Source of the DNA: a virus | DNA: 64,000 nt | IMG/VR virus record: IMGVR_UViG_3300037189_026207 | Location: 1 to 64,000 of that record | Strand: one strand, 5' to 3' | In this document: in pieces, positions 49,510 through 59,151 of the stretch | How the letters are laid out: each line of letters opens with the position of its first letter | How positions within the stretch are numbered: position 1 is the first letter of the stretch | The notes under the pieces: generated by a model | What the model was told of the DNA's origin: nothing | What the model saw: only the letters and a program-made list of their open reading frames with translations | The model's database searches: none | Program-made: the position numbers and the translations under genes

Positions 49510-51034
49510 TCTAGCGTGCGACATAATTATTAATCGCTGTGGAAACAGATTAACAGTTCATCGCGCCGACAACATGCCTTTTTCGGCGGAATTGCTCGAA
49601 GCGTTAACAAAAGATTTACGCTACCAGCATGTCGAGCATGTTCACGGCGCAGCGCAGCGCAACCCTATTACAGGGCAGCGCCAGTACTTTAAGACGACTG
49701 AGTACAAGTTATTTCGGTATGAGAACGGTAAGCTAATCGTGCTGGGTGGTTACTTAGCCCGAATTGGCTCGCAACTAAAGCGTCTTGGTTGCCGGGTAGC
49801 GTTGCAAGATACCTCGCCACCCCGCAAGCGCCCTGACGCATTTAAACCAGAGTGGGCCAACATGGAGGGCCGAATTGAATTTAGAGCCCGGCAGGAGGAG
49901 TGTTTACGGCTTTTGTCGCGCGTACCTTGTGGAATTATTAAAGCGGTCACCGGTTTCGGCAAGACCACACTTATTGGCGCTGCTGCCCTGCTATTTCCTG
50001 AAGCAAAAATTCATGTTGTTACGAAGTCGGTAGACGTTGCTGAGCGTATTGTTCGGTCTTTAAAGCGTTTTGTGCCCAAAGTCGGAATGGTCGGCGACGG
50101 CTCAAAACACTGGGAGCGTGTAACAGTTATCACGGCTGGCAGTCTCGCTCACTCCGATGGCGACGCTGATTTTTTGTTTTGCGACGAAGTACATCAGCTA
50201 GCCACAGTGAATTTTTCAACATCGCTAGCACAACGATATAAGCACAGCCGCAATTTCGGGCTAAGCGCAACTCCATATGCGCGCATGGACAACGCGCATG
50301 CAGTTCTTGAGCCGTTGTTTGGTCCTATGATATTTGAACTGACATATCAAGAAGCGGTAGAGCTCGGACTAGTCGTACCTATTCGTGTTCGTTGGTTGCC
50401 GATTCGTATGACGTTTAACCCCGCAGAACGATACTCAAATCGTGTGGCGCGAAAGCGTTACGGGGTCTGGACAAACGCTGATCGAAACCGTATGATCGCC
50501 GACGCGGTGCGAGAGTATCCTGACACGCATCAAATTTTGATTCTTGTCGAAACAATCGAGCACGCAGTTCATCTGGGCTCTCTTCTGCCCGAGTTCACGC
50601 TGGTGTACTCGAGCATGTTTCCTTCTGACTGCAACAACTATAAAAAGCGCGGTCTTTTGCCCAAAGATTACAAGCCGCTAAGTGATTACGACAAGCATCA
50701 ACTACGTAATAAATTTGAGTCAGGTGAGCTGCGCAAAGTTATTGCAACAGACGTTTGGGCTACCGGCGTAGATTTTGAGCAGTTAAATGTGTTGGTCCGG
50801 GCCGACGACCGCGACAGTGACATTGTTGACGTTCAGGGTCCTGGCCGTGTCAGCCGTTTATACACCGCGCCTAATGGTGATAAAAAAGAATTTGGCGAAG
50901 TTATCGATTGCATGGATACATTCGACCCTACTTTTTATCGAAAGAGTACGGGTCGTCGCAATTCTTACAAGCTTTTAGGATGGGAGCAGAATTGGAATGA
51001 AGCGCAGCGCAGCTGGAGGAACAATAGCGACTGA
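49499..51034 (+). CDS. SF2 DNA helicase, UvsW-like
   Basis: 511 residues from ATG 49499. Helicase motifs: I AVTGFGKTT (149-157), II DEVH (229-232), III LSATPY (about 256-261), V/VI ATGVDFEQLNVLVRAD and QGPGRVSRL. Residues 1-120 are an additional N-terminal domain as in T4 UvsW. UvsW-type helicases rewind and branch-migrate recombination intermediates and help replication restart. It overlaps the next gene by 38 bp. Confidence 0.87.
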   Translation: MSASLACDIIINRCGNRLTVHRADNMPFSAELLEALTKDLRYQHVEHVHGAAQRNPITGQRQYFKTTEYKLFRYENGKLIVLGGYLARIGSQLKRLGCRVALQDTSPPRKRPDAFKPEWANMEGRIEFRARQEECLRLLSRVPCGIIKAVTGFGKTTLIGAAALLFPEAKIHVVTKSVDVAERIVRSLKRFVPKVGMVGDGSKHWERVTVITAGSLAHSDGDADFLFCDEVHQLATVNFSTSLAQRYKHSRNFGLSATPYARMDNAHAVLEPLFGPMIFELTYQEAVELGLVVPIRVRWLPIRMTFNPAERYSNRVARKRYGVWTNADRNRMIADAVREYPDTHQILILVETIEHAVHLGSLLPEFTLVYSSMFPSDCNNYKKRGLLPKDYKPLSDYDKHQLRNKFESGELRKVIATDVWATGVDFEQLNVLVRADDRDSDIVDVQGPGRVSRLYTAPNGDKKEFGEVIDCMDTFDPTFYRKSTGRRNSYKLLGWEQNWNEAQRSWRNNSD

Positions 51035-51770
51035 TCCGACGCTGCTCACGCCAGACTGGCATAAAGCACTTTCGGAAAAACAATTAATGGCGTATGTTCG
51101 CCATTCGTATATTTGGCGACAGAGCGGCTCAACAGATCTAGCCAGCCGCGAACAGTTAAAGACAGTACCGAGGTGGGACGGCGGACAAGACGCGTATGGC
51201 GTAAAATTTAGCCCCGTCTGGCCAAAAATTGCGAGACTTATTCGCGCAGTTGATGCAGATCCAGGTATTTGGGTCGCCGCACACTTCTCGCCGATCGCGA
51301 CGCGAAAGTATGTAACGGACAGCGGCTCCTTCGAGGTTCCAGATGTTACGCCGTCAAATTTATGCGGCAAATTATCTGAAACAATTTATCATGAATATTG
51401 CAGCGCTTTTCCAAAGATAACTATCGATGGGTATAACGCGGCTGGCCGGTCCATCGCGCTTAGGCTGCGCAGTCTTCAACGCTTAAATGTGTCTGAAGAC
51501 GATCGGCATTTTTGTGTAATTTGTGACGAAGGATATGTCGCTGCCTCGCCTATCGTTAGGCAGGGTTTCGCTAATGCCTTTAATTTACCTGAAGCTATTG
51601 CGCGTTATTTGTGGCCCGCCGCGCTGGAGTACGACGCGAAACAACGACTGTATGATCGCGTTATTCCAGAATTTATTCCGGCATGGCTTATTTCCGATCA
51701 ACTACTAGACACGGTAAAAAAGATCAGACAGCATTGGAGGCAGTATGAACAATCGGTCGGAAAGGGATGA
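50997..51770 (+). CDS. Hypothetical replication-block protein
   Basis: 257 residues, overlapping both neighbours (38 and 26 bp), Trp-rich in the first half (RHSYIWRQSGSTDLASREQL) and helical later. No known motif. Its position between two helicases suggests an accessory role such as a loader, which is inference. Confidence 0.6.
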   Translation: MKRSAAGGTIATDPTLLTPDWHKALSEKQLMAYVRHSYIWRQSGSTDLASREQLKTVPRWDGGQDAYGVKFSPVWPKIARLIRAVDADPGIWVAAHFSPIATRKYVTDSGSFEVPDVTPSNLCGKLSETIYHEYCSAFPKITIDGYNAAGRSIALRLRSLQRLNVSEDDRHFCVICDEGYVAASPIVRQGFANAFNLPEAIARYLWPAALEYDAKQRLYDRVIPEFIPAWLISDQLLDTVKKIRQHWRQYEQSVGKG

Positions 51771-53433
51771 GCAGCGCTGTGATATCCCGATTACGTATCC
51801 TGACATGTCTGCTATGTTGCGCGGACTGCTTCGATACGATCGGTTATTTGGCGAGGCAATTCGGGCAGGATTGAAGCCGCATCACTTCGGCACCAATCCA
51901 GACGAGACAGCGCATCAGGTTTTGTACGCTTCAATGTGCGTATTGCGAGAGCAGTACGGCGCGATCACAAAACCAATGCTGATTCATCACATTGCCAGCT
52001 TAATTGTTGGTAATCATGTTGAATTAACTCCTGGAGAGAATGAGTGGCTGCTTGGCCGGGATGACAGCAGTATTCAAGGCTTTATTGAAGAAGCATTTGA
52101 TACTCCGCCGCTATCGTCCGAACAGGAGGCGGCAGAGAAGCGGCACGTAGAATCAATTCTACGTCGCTTTTTAAATTCTCGACTTATTAAACAATCGCTG
52201 CAGAGCGTATTAAATCGTGTAGATGCGAACTCGGCGCCAGAAGATATTGCCGGCCTGCTCGAAAACTTTTGTCGGCAGTCGCAGCGCGTTAAGCATGTCG
52301 GCGAGGCGTTAGACAATGCGGCGGCGTTGCCTGTATTTGGTTCTCCTATTGATTTACCGCCACCACCAGAACCGACAAATGTTCCGTGGATTGACCAGTA
52401 CATCGGCGGCACTCGTCCGCGCGATCTTATTGGGCTACTGGCGCCGTTCGGCGGCGGCAAGACGACGATGGGTATTTCGGCTGCGGTAAGAATCGCAGAA
52501 AATTATTATCTTACTGAGCAGAATAAGATTGCCGTCTATGTCTGCTTTGAAGACGGGGCAGAAAAAATGCGGCACTTGTGTTGGTCCGCCGCGGCACAAA
52601 TTGAGCGTCGGCTTTTTGATATTAAAGACGTAGGCATCGATCCGGAAAAATTTTGGCGCGCGTTCTCTACGGCGGATACGCTTAAAGACTATGAGTTTGC
52701 ATTGCCTATTAATCAGAACGGCAAAGTTATGCTCGGCGAGCGCGAGCGGTGGGAGTCTATTTCTGACTGGTACAACAAGCACTTTGTATTTTTAGATTTT
52801 GCCCACAGTACTGGCACGTCAGCCCGCGGCAACGGCGGCCCCGTGGAATTGGCTGAAGTTTTAAAGCGCGTAGTCGAAGAACGTAAGTGTGACATCGGCT
52901 TCGTTGTTATCGACTACGCGGGTCGAATGATTGACCGTATGATCGGCATTCAACAGCAAGATCAGCTGTGGCGTTACATCAAACTTTTGCCAGACGAGTT
53001 GCGGCGGCACATTGCAGATGAGTTTGACGCTACACTACTGATTGCGCATCAGCTGGCTGCCGGGGACATCAAGTCTTACCCGCCTAGTCGATATAGCCAT
53101 CATCATGATTCACAGGGCGGCAAGAGTTTTGCGGAAAATTTGCACGCGTGCTGTTGCCTCGGTATGCGCGATATTGATACCAAGGCTTGTACGCTGCACT
53201 GGTCAAAGATCCGCGCATTTATGCCCGAATCTCCCCTAGGAATTGTGAAAATTCATGACCACTATGTAGATGTTAATTTAGTGAATGACAAGTATCGTGT
53301 ATGCAAACAGTCTAAGAAAATTTTATTAAACAGTGATATACATCCATTTACCGGCGGTCGTGAAACTTCTTCTCGCCGTAACTCATCTGCTTCTGTGTTG
53401 GATCCTTTTACAGCAAATTTTGGCGACGCATGA
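51745..53433 (+). CDS. DnaB-like replicative helicase
   Basis: 562 residues. N-terminal helical region (about 15-190), then a RecA-fold helicase core: PWIDQYIGGTRPRDLIGLLAPFGGGKTT with Walker A about 233-241, Walker B FVVIDYAG, and H4-like LLIAHQLAAG. This is the 5'-3' helicase that unwinds the fork and cooperates with primase, whose gene overlaps it by 4 bp. ATG follows GGAGG. Confidence 0.85.
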   Translation: MNNRSERDEQRCDIPITYPDMSAMLRGLLRYDRLFGEAIRAGLKPHHFGTNPDETAHQVLYASMCVLREQYGAITKPMLIHHIASLIVGNHVELTPGENEWLLGRDDSSIQGFIEEAFDTPPLSSEQEAAEKRHVESILRRFLNSRLIKQSLQSVLNRVDANSAPEDIAGLLENFCRQSQRVKHVGEALDNAAALPVFGSPIDLPPPPEPTNVPWIDQYIGGTRPRDLIGLLAPFGGGKTTMGISAAVRIAENYYLTEQNKIAVYVCFEDGAEKMRHLCWSAAAQIERRLFDIKDVGIDPEKFWRAFSTADTLKDYEFALPINQNGKVMLGERERWESISDWYNKHFVFLDFAHSTGTSARGNGGPVELAEVLKRVVEERKCDIGFVVIDYAGRMIDRMIGIQQQDQLWRYIKLLPDELRRHIADEFDATLLIAHQLAAGDIKSYPPSRYSHHHDSQGGKSFAENLHACCCLGMRDIDTKACTLHWSKIRAFMPESPLGIVKIHDHYVDVNLVNDKYRVCKQSKKILLNSDIHPFTGGRETSSRRNSSASVLDPFTANFGDA

Positions 53434-54473
53434 GCACACCAATTAACCCGACTCTGTATCGTTTGTTAGCTCAAAAATTTGGCGAGGTTAGATTTTCAAA
53501 TGAAGGTTGTCATGCTTACGTGCAACGCATGCCTGATCCTCTTAATCCTCGTCGCACAATTACACGAGCGACGTCATGGGGAGAGTATTACTGCATTAAT
53601 TGTCCGTTCTGTGGCGACACTCGCTTTCGTCTTTGGATTAATCACACTTATGCATCTGAAGTAGTAAATGGTGTTCGGCAGAATACAAATGTCGCCATTT
53701 GTTATAACGAGCAGTGTTTAAAAGTTCCGGGGCGCAGCGAACAGTTAGAACAAATTATTTTCGGGCATGGGCGCCATTTAAAGCCACAGGCGTTGCCCCT
53801 GCAGCCTGTAACGATGCCGCACGAACCAACGCCCGTTCGCCCGCCAGGCACTGTTATTCCGTTGACAGAGCTGCCGCTAGATCATCCAGCCCGAGAGTAC
53901 GTAGTCTCTCGCGGGTTCAGCGCGGAAGAGCTAACTGCAAATTTTAATGTCGGACTTTGCATCAACGTGGACGAGCCGCGGCTGTATACGGCTCGTGGTC
54001 GGTTGTATATTCCAGTTACGTATAGGCAAGAACTCGTGGGGTGGCAATGCCGCGCTATTGCTCCTAACTCAGAGCCAAAATATTTTAACGCCCCCGGAAT
54101 GAAAAAATCTGCGCTGCTTTACAACTATGATGTTGCGCAAAGTCAGCCTTACGTCATTGTGGTCGAGGGCGTGCCGAGTGTGTGGCGATTAGGCCGAGCT
54201 GCGGTATGTTTATTTGGTAAGACTATGTCCTACCAGCAGCAGAAACTTATTGCGCGTACGTGGGCTGGCAAACCAGTATTTTTATTGCTTGACCATGACG
54301 CCAAACCGGAACTTGACCGCGCTACGACGACGCTGTCTAACATGTCGGTTAACGTGGTGCCGGTAGAACTTCCGGACGCGAGAGATCCGGCTGATTATTC
54401 TTTTGCGGACATTGGTGATTTGCTGGCGGCTCGTGCGTCAGCCGCTGGGTTAGGTAGTTCAATCAAAATCTAG
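53430..54473 (+). CDS. DnaG-like primase (zinc finger plus TOPRIM)
   Basis: 347 residues. The N-terminal zinc-binding domain has C55, C58, C61, C91 and C96 (CINCPFCGD, CYNEQC). The TOPRIM core has VIVVEGVPS (E246) and LLLDHD (D288, D290). There is no helicase domain, consistent with the separate DnaB gene upstream. It makes RNA primers for lagging-strand synthesis. The start overlaps the helicase stop by 4 bp. Confidence 0.85.
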   Translation: MSTPINPTLYRLLAQKFGEVRFSNEGCHAYVQRMPDPLNPRRTITRATSWGEYYCINCPFCGDTRFRLWINHTYASEVVNGVRQNTNVAICYNEQCLKVPGRSEQLEQIIFGHGRHLKPQALPLQPVTMPHEPTPVRPPGTVIPLTELPLDHPAREYVVSRGFSAEELTANFNVGLCINVDEPRLYTARGRLYIPVTYRQELVGWQCRAIAPNSEPKYFNAPGMKKSALLYNYDVAQSQPYVIVVEGVPSVWRLGRAAVCLFGKTMSYQQQKLIARTWAGKPVFLLLDHDAKPELDRATTTLSNMSVNVVPVELPDARDPADYSFADIGDLLAARASAAGLGSSIKI

Positions 54474-54480
54474 GTGTATC

Positions 54481-57400
54481 GTGAAACATAATTTATCGGA
54501 AGCGCTGTACGACCAGCGTCGTCAGCCGATTGTTGAAGCGCAGTGGCCGGCGGTTGATTTTACTGGCCCGGGAATGCCTGCTCCTGGACCAGACTTTGTT
54601 AAGCACGCCATGGACCTCGGCGACGAAGTTGATATGGCGGCTTTTAAGAAAAAGAAGAAACTAGTATTTGGACAAAACTTAGATTACTTGTATCGTCGAG
54701 CGATGTATGACGCAGGTTTTTCTTTGCCTGTGCTCGGCAAGCGCGGGGTGTTTGACGCAAAATTTGTGCCAGGACATTTAATCGGGTCTGATCAGCAACA
54801 AATTGTGTACGGACCAAAACCAGCAAAAATTATGCTGGTCGGAAAAATTCCTGGCCTAGATAACTTGAGCGAAAAGGACGCGTGCGCCGGCACAGCGATG
54901 CACGAATTTTTTCGCGCCATCGGCGAGTTAGGCGTAACCGCAGAAGAGTACAGCAAGTGGTACGTCACGTTTGCTTGTAAGTTTAGCGCCCCAAGCATCG
55001 ACATTGATGTTATTCAGGCGTCGTGGCTAAAAGATTGCGCGCTCATCACGGCGCAAGAACTCAGGATTGTACGGCCAGATTATATTTTGTGTCTCGGAGC
55101 CGACGCCACTAAGGCGATTATGAATTCGCCTGTAAAACTTAATAACCAGGTCGGCGAGATTACTGTTCCTTTACCGGACGGCGGCGAGCATAAAATTCAA
55201 GTTATGTCTTCATTACATCCAGCATTTGTAGCTCGCAGGCCTGATAGTTACGCAGAGTTTCGCGGTCAGATTCAAAGATTTTTAGATCTAACGCAAGATA
55301 AGCTTACAACCACAGAAGACGTCGACCACGCTGAGATTTATACGGAAGATGCGTTACGCGCCACAGTAGACGAGATGATTGCAGACCCGGACGTTAACGC
55401 CAATATTATTGCCGTCGACTGTGAGTGGCACGGTGACTACCCGACTGAGCCCAATGCCTATCTGCGAACAATCCAGATATCAAATAAAGATAAGTGGGCA
55501 CGAACTATTGTGCTCCGGTACGAAGGCGGCGCAGAAGCGTTTAGGCCTAGCCTAGACACGGCGCGTGAGCAGTTGTGCCGACTGTTAAAGAGTACGCCAG
55601 AACGGCAAGTGCGGGTGGGCGGGCACTTCCTGCGGGCGGACTTGCCGTGGCTGATTAATTTTGGCGTAGACGCGCGGCCAGAGTATGCGCCAGATCCTGA
55701 TCCTGAATGTCGCACCCGCGGCGGTTGGGATACAAGTCTGATGTATCACGCGGTGAACGAGACGGCGAAGTACGGGCTGGATGCGTGTACGGTGCATTTC
55801 ACGAATGCACCAACATATTGGGCCCGGCTTGATAAATGGAAAAAGAGCTTCTGCACACAATATAAGATTAAAGGCGGCAACCTGGGCGGCTACGGCGAAT
55901 GCCCGAGCCACATTCTGCATCCGTACGCAAATTATGACGCGGACGTAACTCGTAGAATCATGTTGCGATTTTACGGGACGGACGGGCGTGACGGATTAAT
56001 TGCCAGCGACACCTACCGCAACGATTGCTGGTTGCCGTACTGGACTGCGCACGTAGCGTCGTTAGCGTTTCTGGAAATGGAAATGACCGGCTTTGTTGTC
56101 GACCGCAATCGGGCCGACGAGCTTACAAATTTATTTATGGAAACGCAGGACAGACTGCTAGCGGAGATTCGTCAAGATTTAAGCTGGCCTGACTTTAATC
56201 CAAAGTCGCAGCCTCAACTTGCGGTGGCGTTGTTTGGTCGTGGTTTTATAAGCAATTTTACTAATACTATTACTGTGCCTGATTTTGCGCGTACGTTAGA
56301 CCTAACGCCCATTAAGACAACGGGAAAAAGGCCTAAGTTATGGAAAGATTTAAAGCCACAAACGCGTAAGACCTCGTCGCCGAGCACGGACAAAGAAAGC
56401 TTAGGTATTTTTGGCCACTTGAACGTCACTGCCGCAAAAATTCGTGACTATAAATTTATTGCGCAGGTTTTGCAGTCCGTTCTGCGAAAGCCGAACGCAG
56501 ACGACGACGGAGAATTTGAGACGGATGACAACGGCAATTATTCGTATGAAAAAGGTCTTATCGGTTGCGCGCATGCTGACGGTAAAGTTAGAACGCATCT
56601 TTTCCAGACAAAAGAAACTGGACGCGCCAGCAGCTCCCGACCTCCGCTTCAAAACCTTAGTTCGCGCAGAGAGGACGACTACAAGCGCATCCTTGGAGCC
56701 GCCCACAAACATCCGGTACGTTCAATATTGCGCGTCCCGCCCGGTTATGTCGGCATCGAAACGGATTTCACTGGTGCGGAATTGGCGGTCTTAGCTTGGC
56801 TTAGTCAGGACGCCAATATGATTGAACACGTCCGGCGTAATTTATTGCCAGAAGAAGATCCTGATCACTACGATATTCACTCACAACAAGCCGTTAAAGT
56901 ATTTAATTTAACCAACGTAACGCCAACGAAAAGCGGTATGGTTAAAGCTGGTTGCAAAGGACTGCGTATTGCGGCAAAAAACGTGAACTTTGGTATCCCG
57001 TACGGCCGCGGTCCTGAAGCTATTGCGCGTCAGTGTAAGGAAGAAGGCGTGAGCGTAACGCCAGAGGACTGTAAGGCGATGATTGCGGCTTACTTCTCAG
57101 CTTATCCTAAAACCGAAGATTTTCTTGCGTCTTGCCGGCAGCGGTCGCAGGATCCTGGTTGGCTTGTTGGCCCGTACGGAAGATTTAGACGATTTAGCAA
57201 TTCGGCACATAAGGACGGCGCTACTATTGGAGAGCAGGAACGACAGGCGCAAAACTTTCCAATTCAAGGCGGCGTAGCTGATGCGGTATCTATTGCTCTA
57301 GCTAATTTTGTTAATTATCGCGCGCAGCATCCAGATGTTGAGTATCGCGTAGCTCTTCAGATTCACGACGCTATTATTTTAGTGGTACCTATCGCGCACG

Positions 57401-57600
57401 CCGAGCGTGTATACCACGAGGTTATTCCCAAGTGCATGGTCGACGACGTGCCGTTCTGGCCGCGTACACTGAGCGGTCAGCCGATCCCGGTCGAAAAGCC
57501 GTATCATTTTGGTATTGATTGTGATGTATTTATTCATTGGGGCGAGAAGCTTAAGTCAAATCAAATCGACGAAATGGGCCTGAATTGGCTGAAAAAGTAG
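54481..57600 (+). CDS. DNA polymerase I-type with N-terminal uracil-DNA-glycosylase-like and 3'-5' exonuclease domains
   Basis: 1039 residues starting at GTG. Residues about 90-270 look like a family-4/5-type UDG: MLVGKIPGLDNLSEKDACAGTAM, YILCLGADATKAIM, SSLHPAF. Residues about 310-510 are a DnaQ-type exonuclease: AVDCEW (D, E), GGWDTS and YDADVT. The PolA core has motif A DFTGAEL (about 762-768), motif B RIAAKNVNFGIPYG (about 829-842) and motif C QIHDA (960-964). Motif C ends in Ala where the family usually has Glu; the catalytic Asp is kept. UDG-PolA fusions occur in SPO1-type phages. The 5'-3' exonuclease is absent. Confidence 0.9.
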   Translation: MKHNLSEALYDQRRQPIVEAQWPAVDFTGPGMPAPGPDFVKHAMDLGDEVDMAAFKKKKKLVFGQNLDYLYRRAMYDAGFSLPVLGKRGVFDAKFVPGHLIGSDQQQIVYGPKPAKIMLVGKIPGLDNLSEKDACAGTAMHEFFRAIGELGVTAEEYSKWYVTFACKFSAPSIDIDVIQASWLKDCALITAQELRIVRPDYILCLGADATKAIMNSPVKLNNQVGEITVPLPDGGEHKIQVMSSLHPAFVARRPDSYAEFRGQIQRFLDLTQDKLTTTEDVDHAEIYTEDALRATVDEMIADPDVNANIIAVDCEWHGDYPTEPNAYLRTIQISNKDKWARTIVLRYEGGAEAFRPSLDTAREQLCRLLKSTPERQVRVGGHFLRADLPWLINFGVDARPEYAPDPDPECRTRGGWDTSLMYHAVNETAKYGLDACTVHFTNAPTYWARLDKWKKSFCTQYKIKGGNLGGYGECPSHILHPYANYDADVTRRIMLRFYGTDGRDGLIASDTYRNDCWLPYWTAHVASLAFLEMEMTGFVVDRNRADELTNLFMETQDRLLAEIRQDLSWPDFNPKSQPQLAVALFGRGFISNFTNTITVPDFARTLDLTPIKTTGKRPKLWKDLKPQTRKTSSPSTDKESLGIFGHLNVTAAKIRDYKFIAQVLQSVLRKPNADDDGEFETDDNGNYSYEKGLIGCAHADGKVRTHLFQTKETGRASSSRPPLQNLSSRREDDYKRILGAAHKHPVRSILRVPPGYVGIETDFTGAELAVLAWLSQDANMIEHVRRNLLPEEDPDHYDIHSQQAVKVFNLTNVTPTKSGMVKAGCKGLRIAAKNVNFGIPYGRGPEAIARQCKEEGVSVTPEDCKAMIAAYFSAYPKTEDFLASCRQRSQDPGWLVGPYGRFRRFSNSAHKDGATIGEQERQAQNFPIQGGVADAVSIALANFVNYRAQHPDVEYRVALQIHDAIILVVPIAHAERVYHEVIPKCMVDDVPFWPRTLSGQPIPVEKPYHFGIDCDVFIHWGEKLKSNQIDEMGLNWLKK

Positions 57601-57637
57601 GCCTAGACTTTCCCCCAAAGTGTGCTAGAGTACCCGT

Positions 57638-57664
57638 AGCTCAATAGGAGCTTTTCTTTTTTAC
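57638..57664 (+). terminator. Weak terminator-like hairpin after the polymerase
   Basis: AGCTC pairs with GAGCT across AATAG, followed by TTTCTTTTTTAC. The 5-bp stem is weak, so partial termination is likely at most. Confidence 0.5.
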
Positions 57665-57687
57665 TTTTAAGTTTGGAGTATGTTTCA

Positions 57688-59073
57688 ATGCCTCGTTACG
57701 CTAGTCAGAATTTAGCATCTTTTGGCACTCAATCTTCCAATAATAGTGGTGATGGAAAACGACGTTTATTTTGCTACGGAAAGCAACGCAATGTTATTAC
57801 TGTCGGTGGGCGTAAAATGTTGGATGACGGCCTTTGCCTTCGCCTACTGCCGACGTATGAAGTTGATGATCGCGGTAGTCGACTGACCAATGCGCAAGGT
57901 CAACCGGTACTTACGCCGTTCAAGCGGGCCGATGGCTCGTTTGGCGACTGGTGCCGCACGTATGAGTGCGTGTCTTGGTTTGGTCAGCCCGGCTTGCACT
58001 TTGTTGTGCACGACGGCAATCCGTCCCTGAATCGATATGACAGCCCGGTATGGATTCTGTATCAAGCTGCGTACAAGAATAAGGAAACGCCGGGTATTGG
58101 CGCTCTGTTCTGCGATTTGCTAAATCGTCAGGCTGGTTTTCAGCAGCAGACTCATGTCGGTTCGCTGAAGCGGCCTGAGCAGATTCTGTTTGTTAGCGCG
58201 TCGCAGGTTCATACCCGCTCCGACAAGTCGATCGGTCTTGGCGCATATGATCTGGCGGACCAAAAAGAGGGCAACGCCCGCATTTTTGGTTTTAAGAAGA
58301 CCGCTGCTGAAAGCCTGCTGAATGCCCTACAGGTTCAGTCCGACAACGGCGCTCAACTGTGCGGCGATATGCTGGCTGATCCGGCTAAGTTAATTACTGT
58401 GATTTCTAAGTCGTACGGCGCAGCACTTCACCCGAAGCCGCCCCGCCCGCACGGCATCTCGATTGAAGGGCCTGAGTACGTAACGGTTCCGTATTACGCG
58501 CTCTCGCCACAAAATCCCAATGAAGTTGTGATTCTTGGAAAGGTGCAGGCAAAGCCCGACGCCAAGCTCCCGCCGGAGCAGCATTCGGTTATTTTGCACG
58601 ATACCTACAATGGCCAGCGCGTAACCCTCGAGAACTACAGCCGGCAGCTTGTGACCGAGAACATGACGTTTGATGAGGCTATGTATATTATGACGTATGA
58701 AGAGCAGGCTGAATTAATGGTCGGCTCTTTCCCTCGTGAAGCTTTAGATTTTGCTTGGCGTGAACATCCGGAGTACCTGCGGTTCCTTCGGGGCCGCGGC
58801 GCTACTACGGTTGAAATGCCGCAGACCACGTTCCAGCAACCTGCTCCGGTGTCGGCTCCTAGGCCGGCTCCTGCCGCTAGTCAGCCCCAGTGGCCGACAA
58901 ATACGGCACCGCAGTTGACGGACGAAATTGATCCCGATGCTGCGGCTGCTTACTCGCAGCTGCAGGCGGCTATGGGGCAGGCGCAAGCAACCGCTGCCCC
59001 GCAGAATAACGTGGCTGATGTCGTAGCGCAGGCTCGCGCTAAGGCTCAGAAGCAGGTCGGCGCTAAGAGCTGA
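57688..59073 (+). CDS. Replication-block protein, candidate ssDNA-binding or polymerase accessory protein
   Basis: 461 residues from ATG 57688 (TGGAG 10 bp upstream). It has a globular beta-rich N-terminal 300 residues, WFGQPGLHFVVHDGN, GIGALFCDLLNRQ, then a Pro/Ala/Gln-rich disordered C-terminal tail (about 380-460). Placement between PolA and RecA, own ribosome-binding site and a flexible acidic/Gln tail suit an ssDNA-binding protein such as T4 gp32, but no OB-fold signature can be claimed by eye. Probably expressed strongly. Confidence 0.55.
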   Translation: MPRYASQNLASFGTQSSNNSGDGKRRLFCYGKQRNVITVGGRKMLDDGLCLRLLPTYEVDDRGSRLTNAQGQPVLTPFKRADGSFGDWCRTYECVSWFGQPGLHFVVHDGNPSLNRYDSPVWILYQAAYKNKETPGIGALFCDLLNRQAGFQQQTHVGSLKRPEQILFVSASQVHTRSDKSIGLGAYDLADQKEGNARIFGFKKTAAESLLNALQVQSDNGAQLCGDMLADPAKLITVISKSYGAALHPKPPRPHGISIEGPEYVTVPYYALSPQNPNEVVILGKVQAKPDAKLPPEQHSVILHDTYNGQRVTLENYSRQLVTENMTFDEAMYIMTYEEQAELMVGSFPREALDFAWREHPEYLRFLRGRGATTVEMPQTTFQQPAPVSAPRPAPAASQPQWPTNTAPQLTDEIDPDAAAAYSQLQAAMGQAQATAAPQNNVADVVAQARAKAQKQVGAKS

Positions 59074-59151
59074 TTTGTATTTATTCTAATCTTATCGGCG
59101 GAAAGGGTGCGCTTTGGAGCCACCCTCTTCGCCCCTTTCTACGAGGAAACT

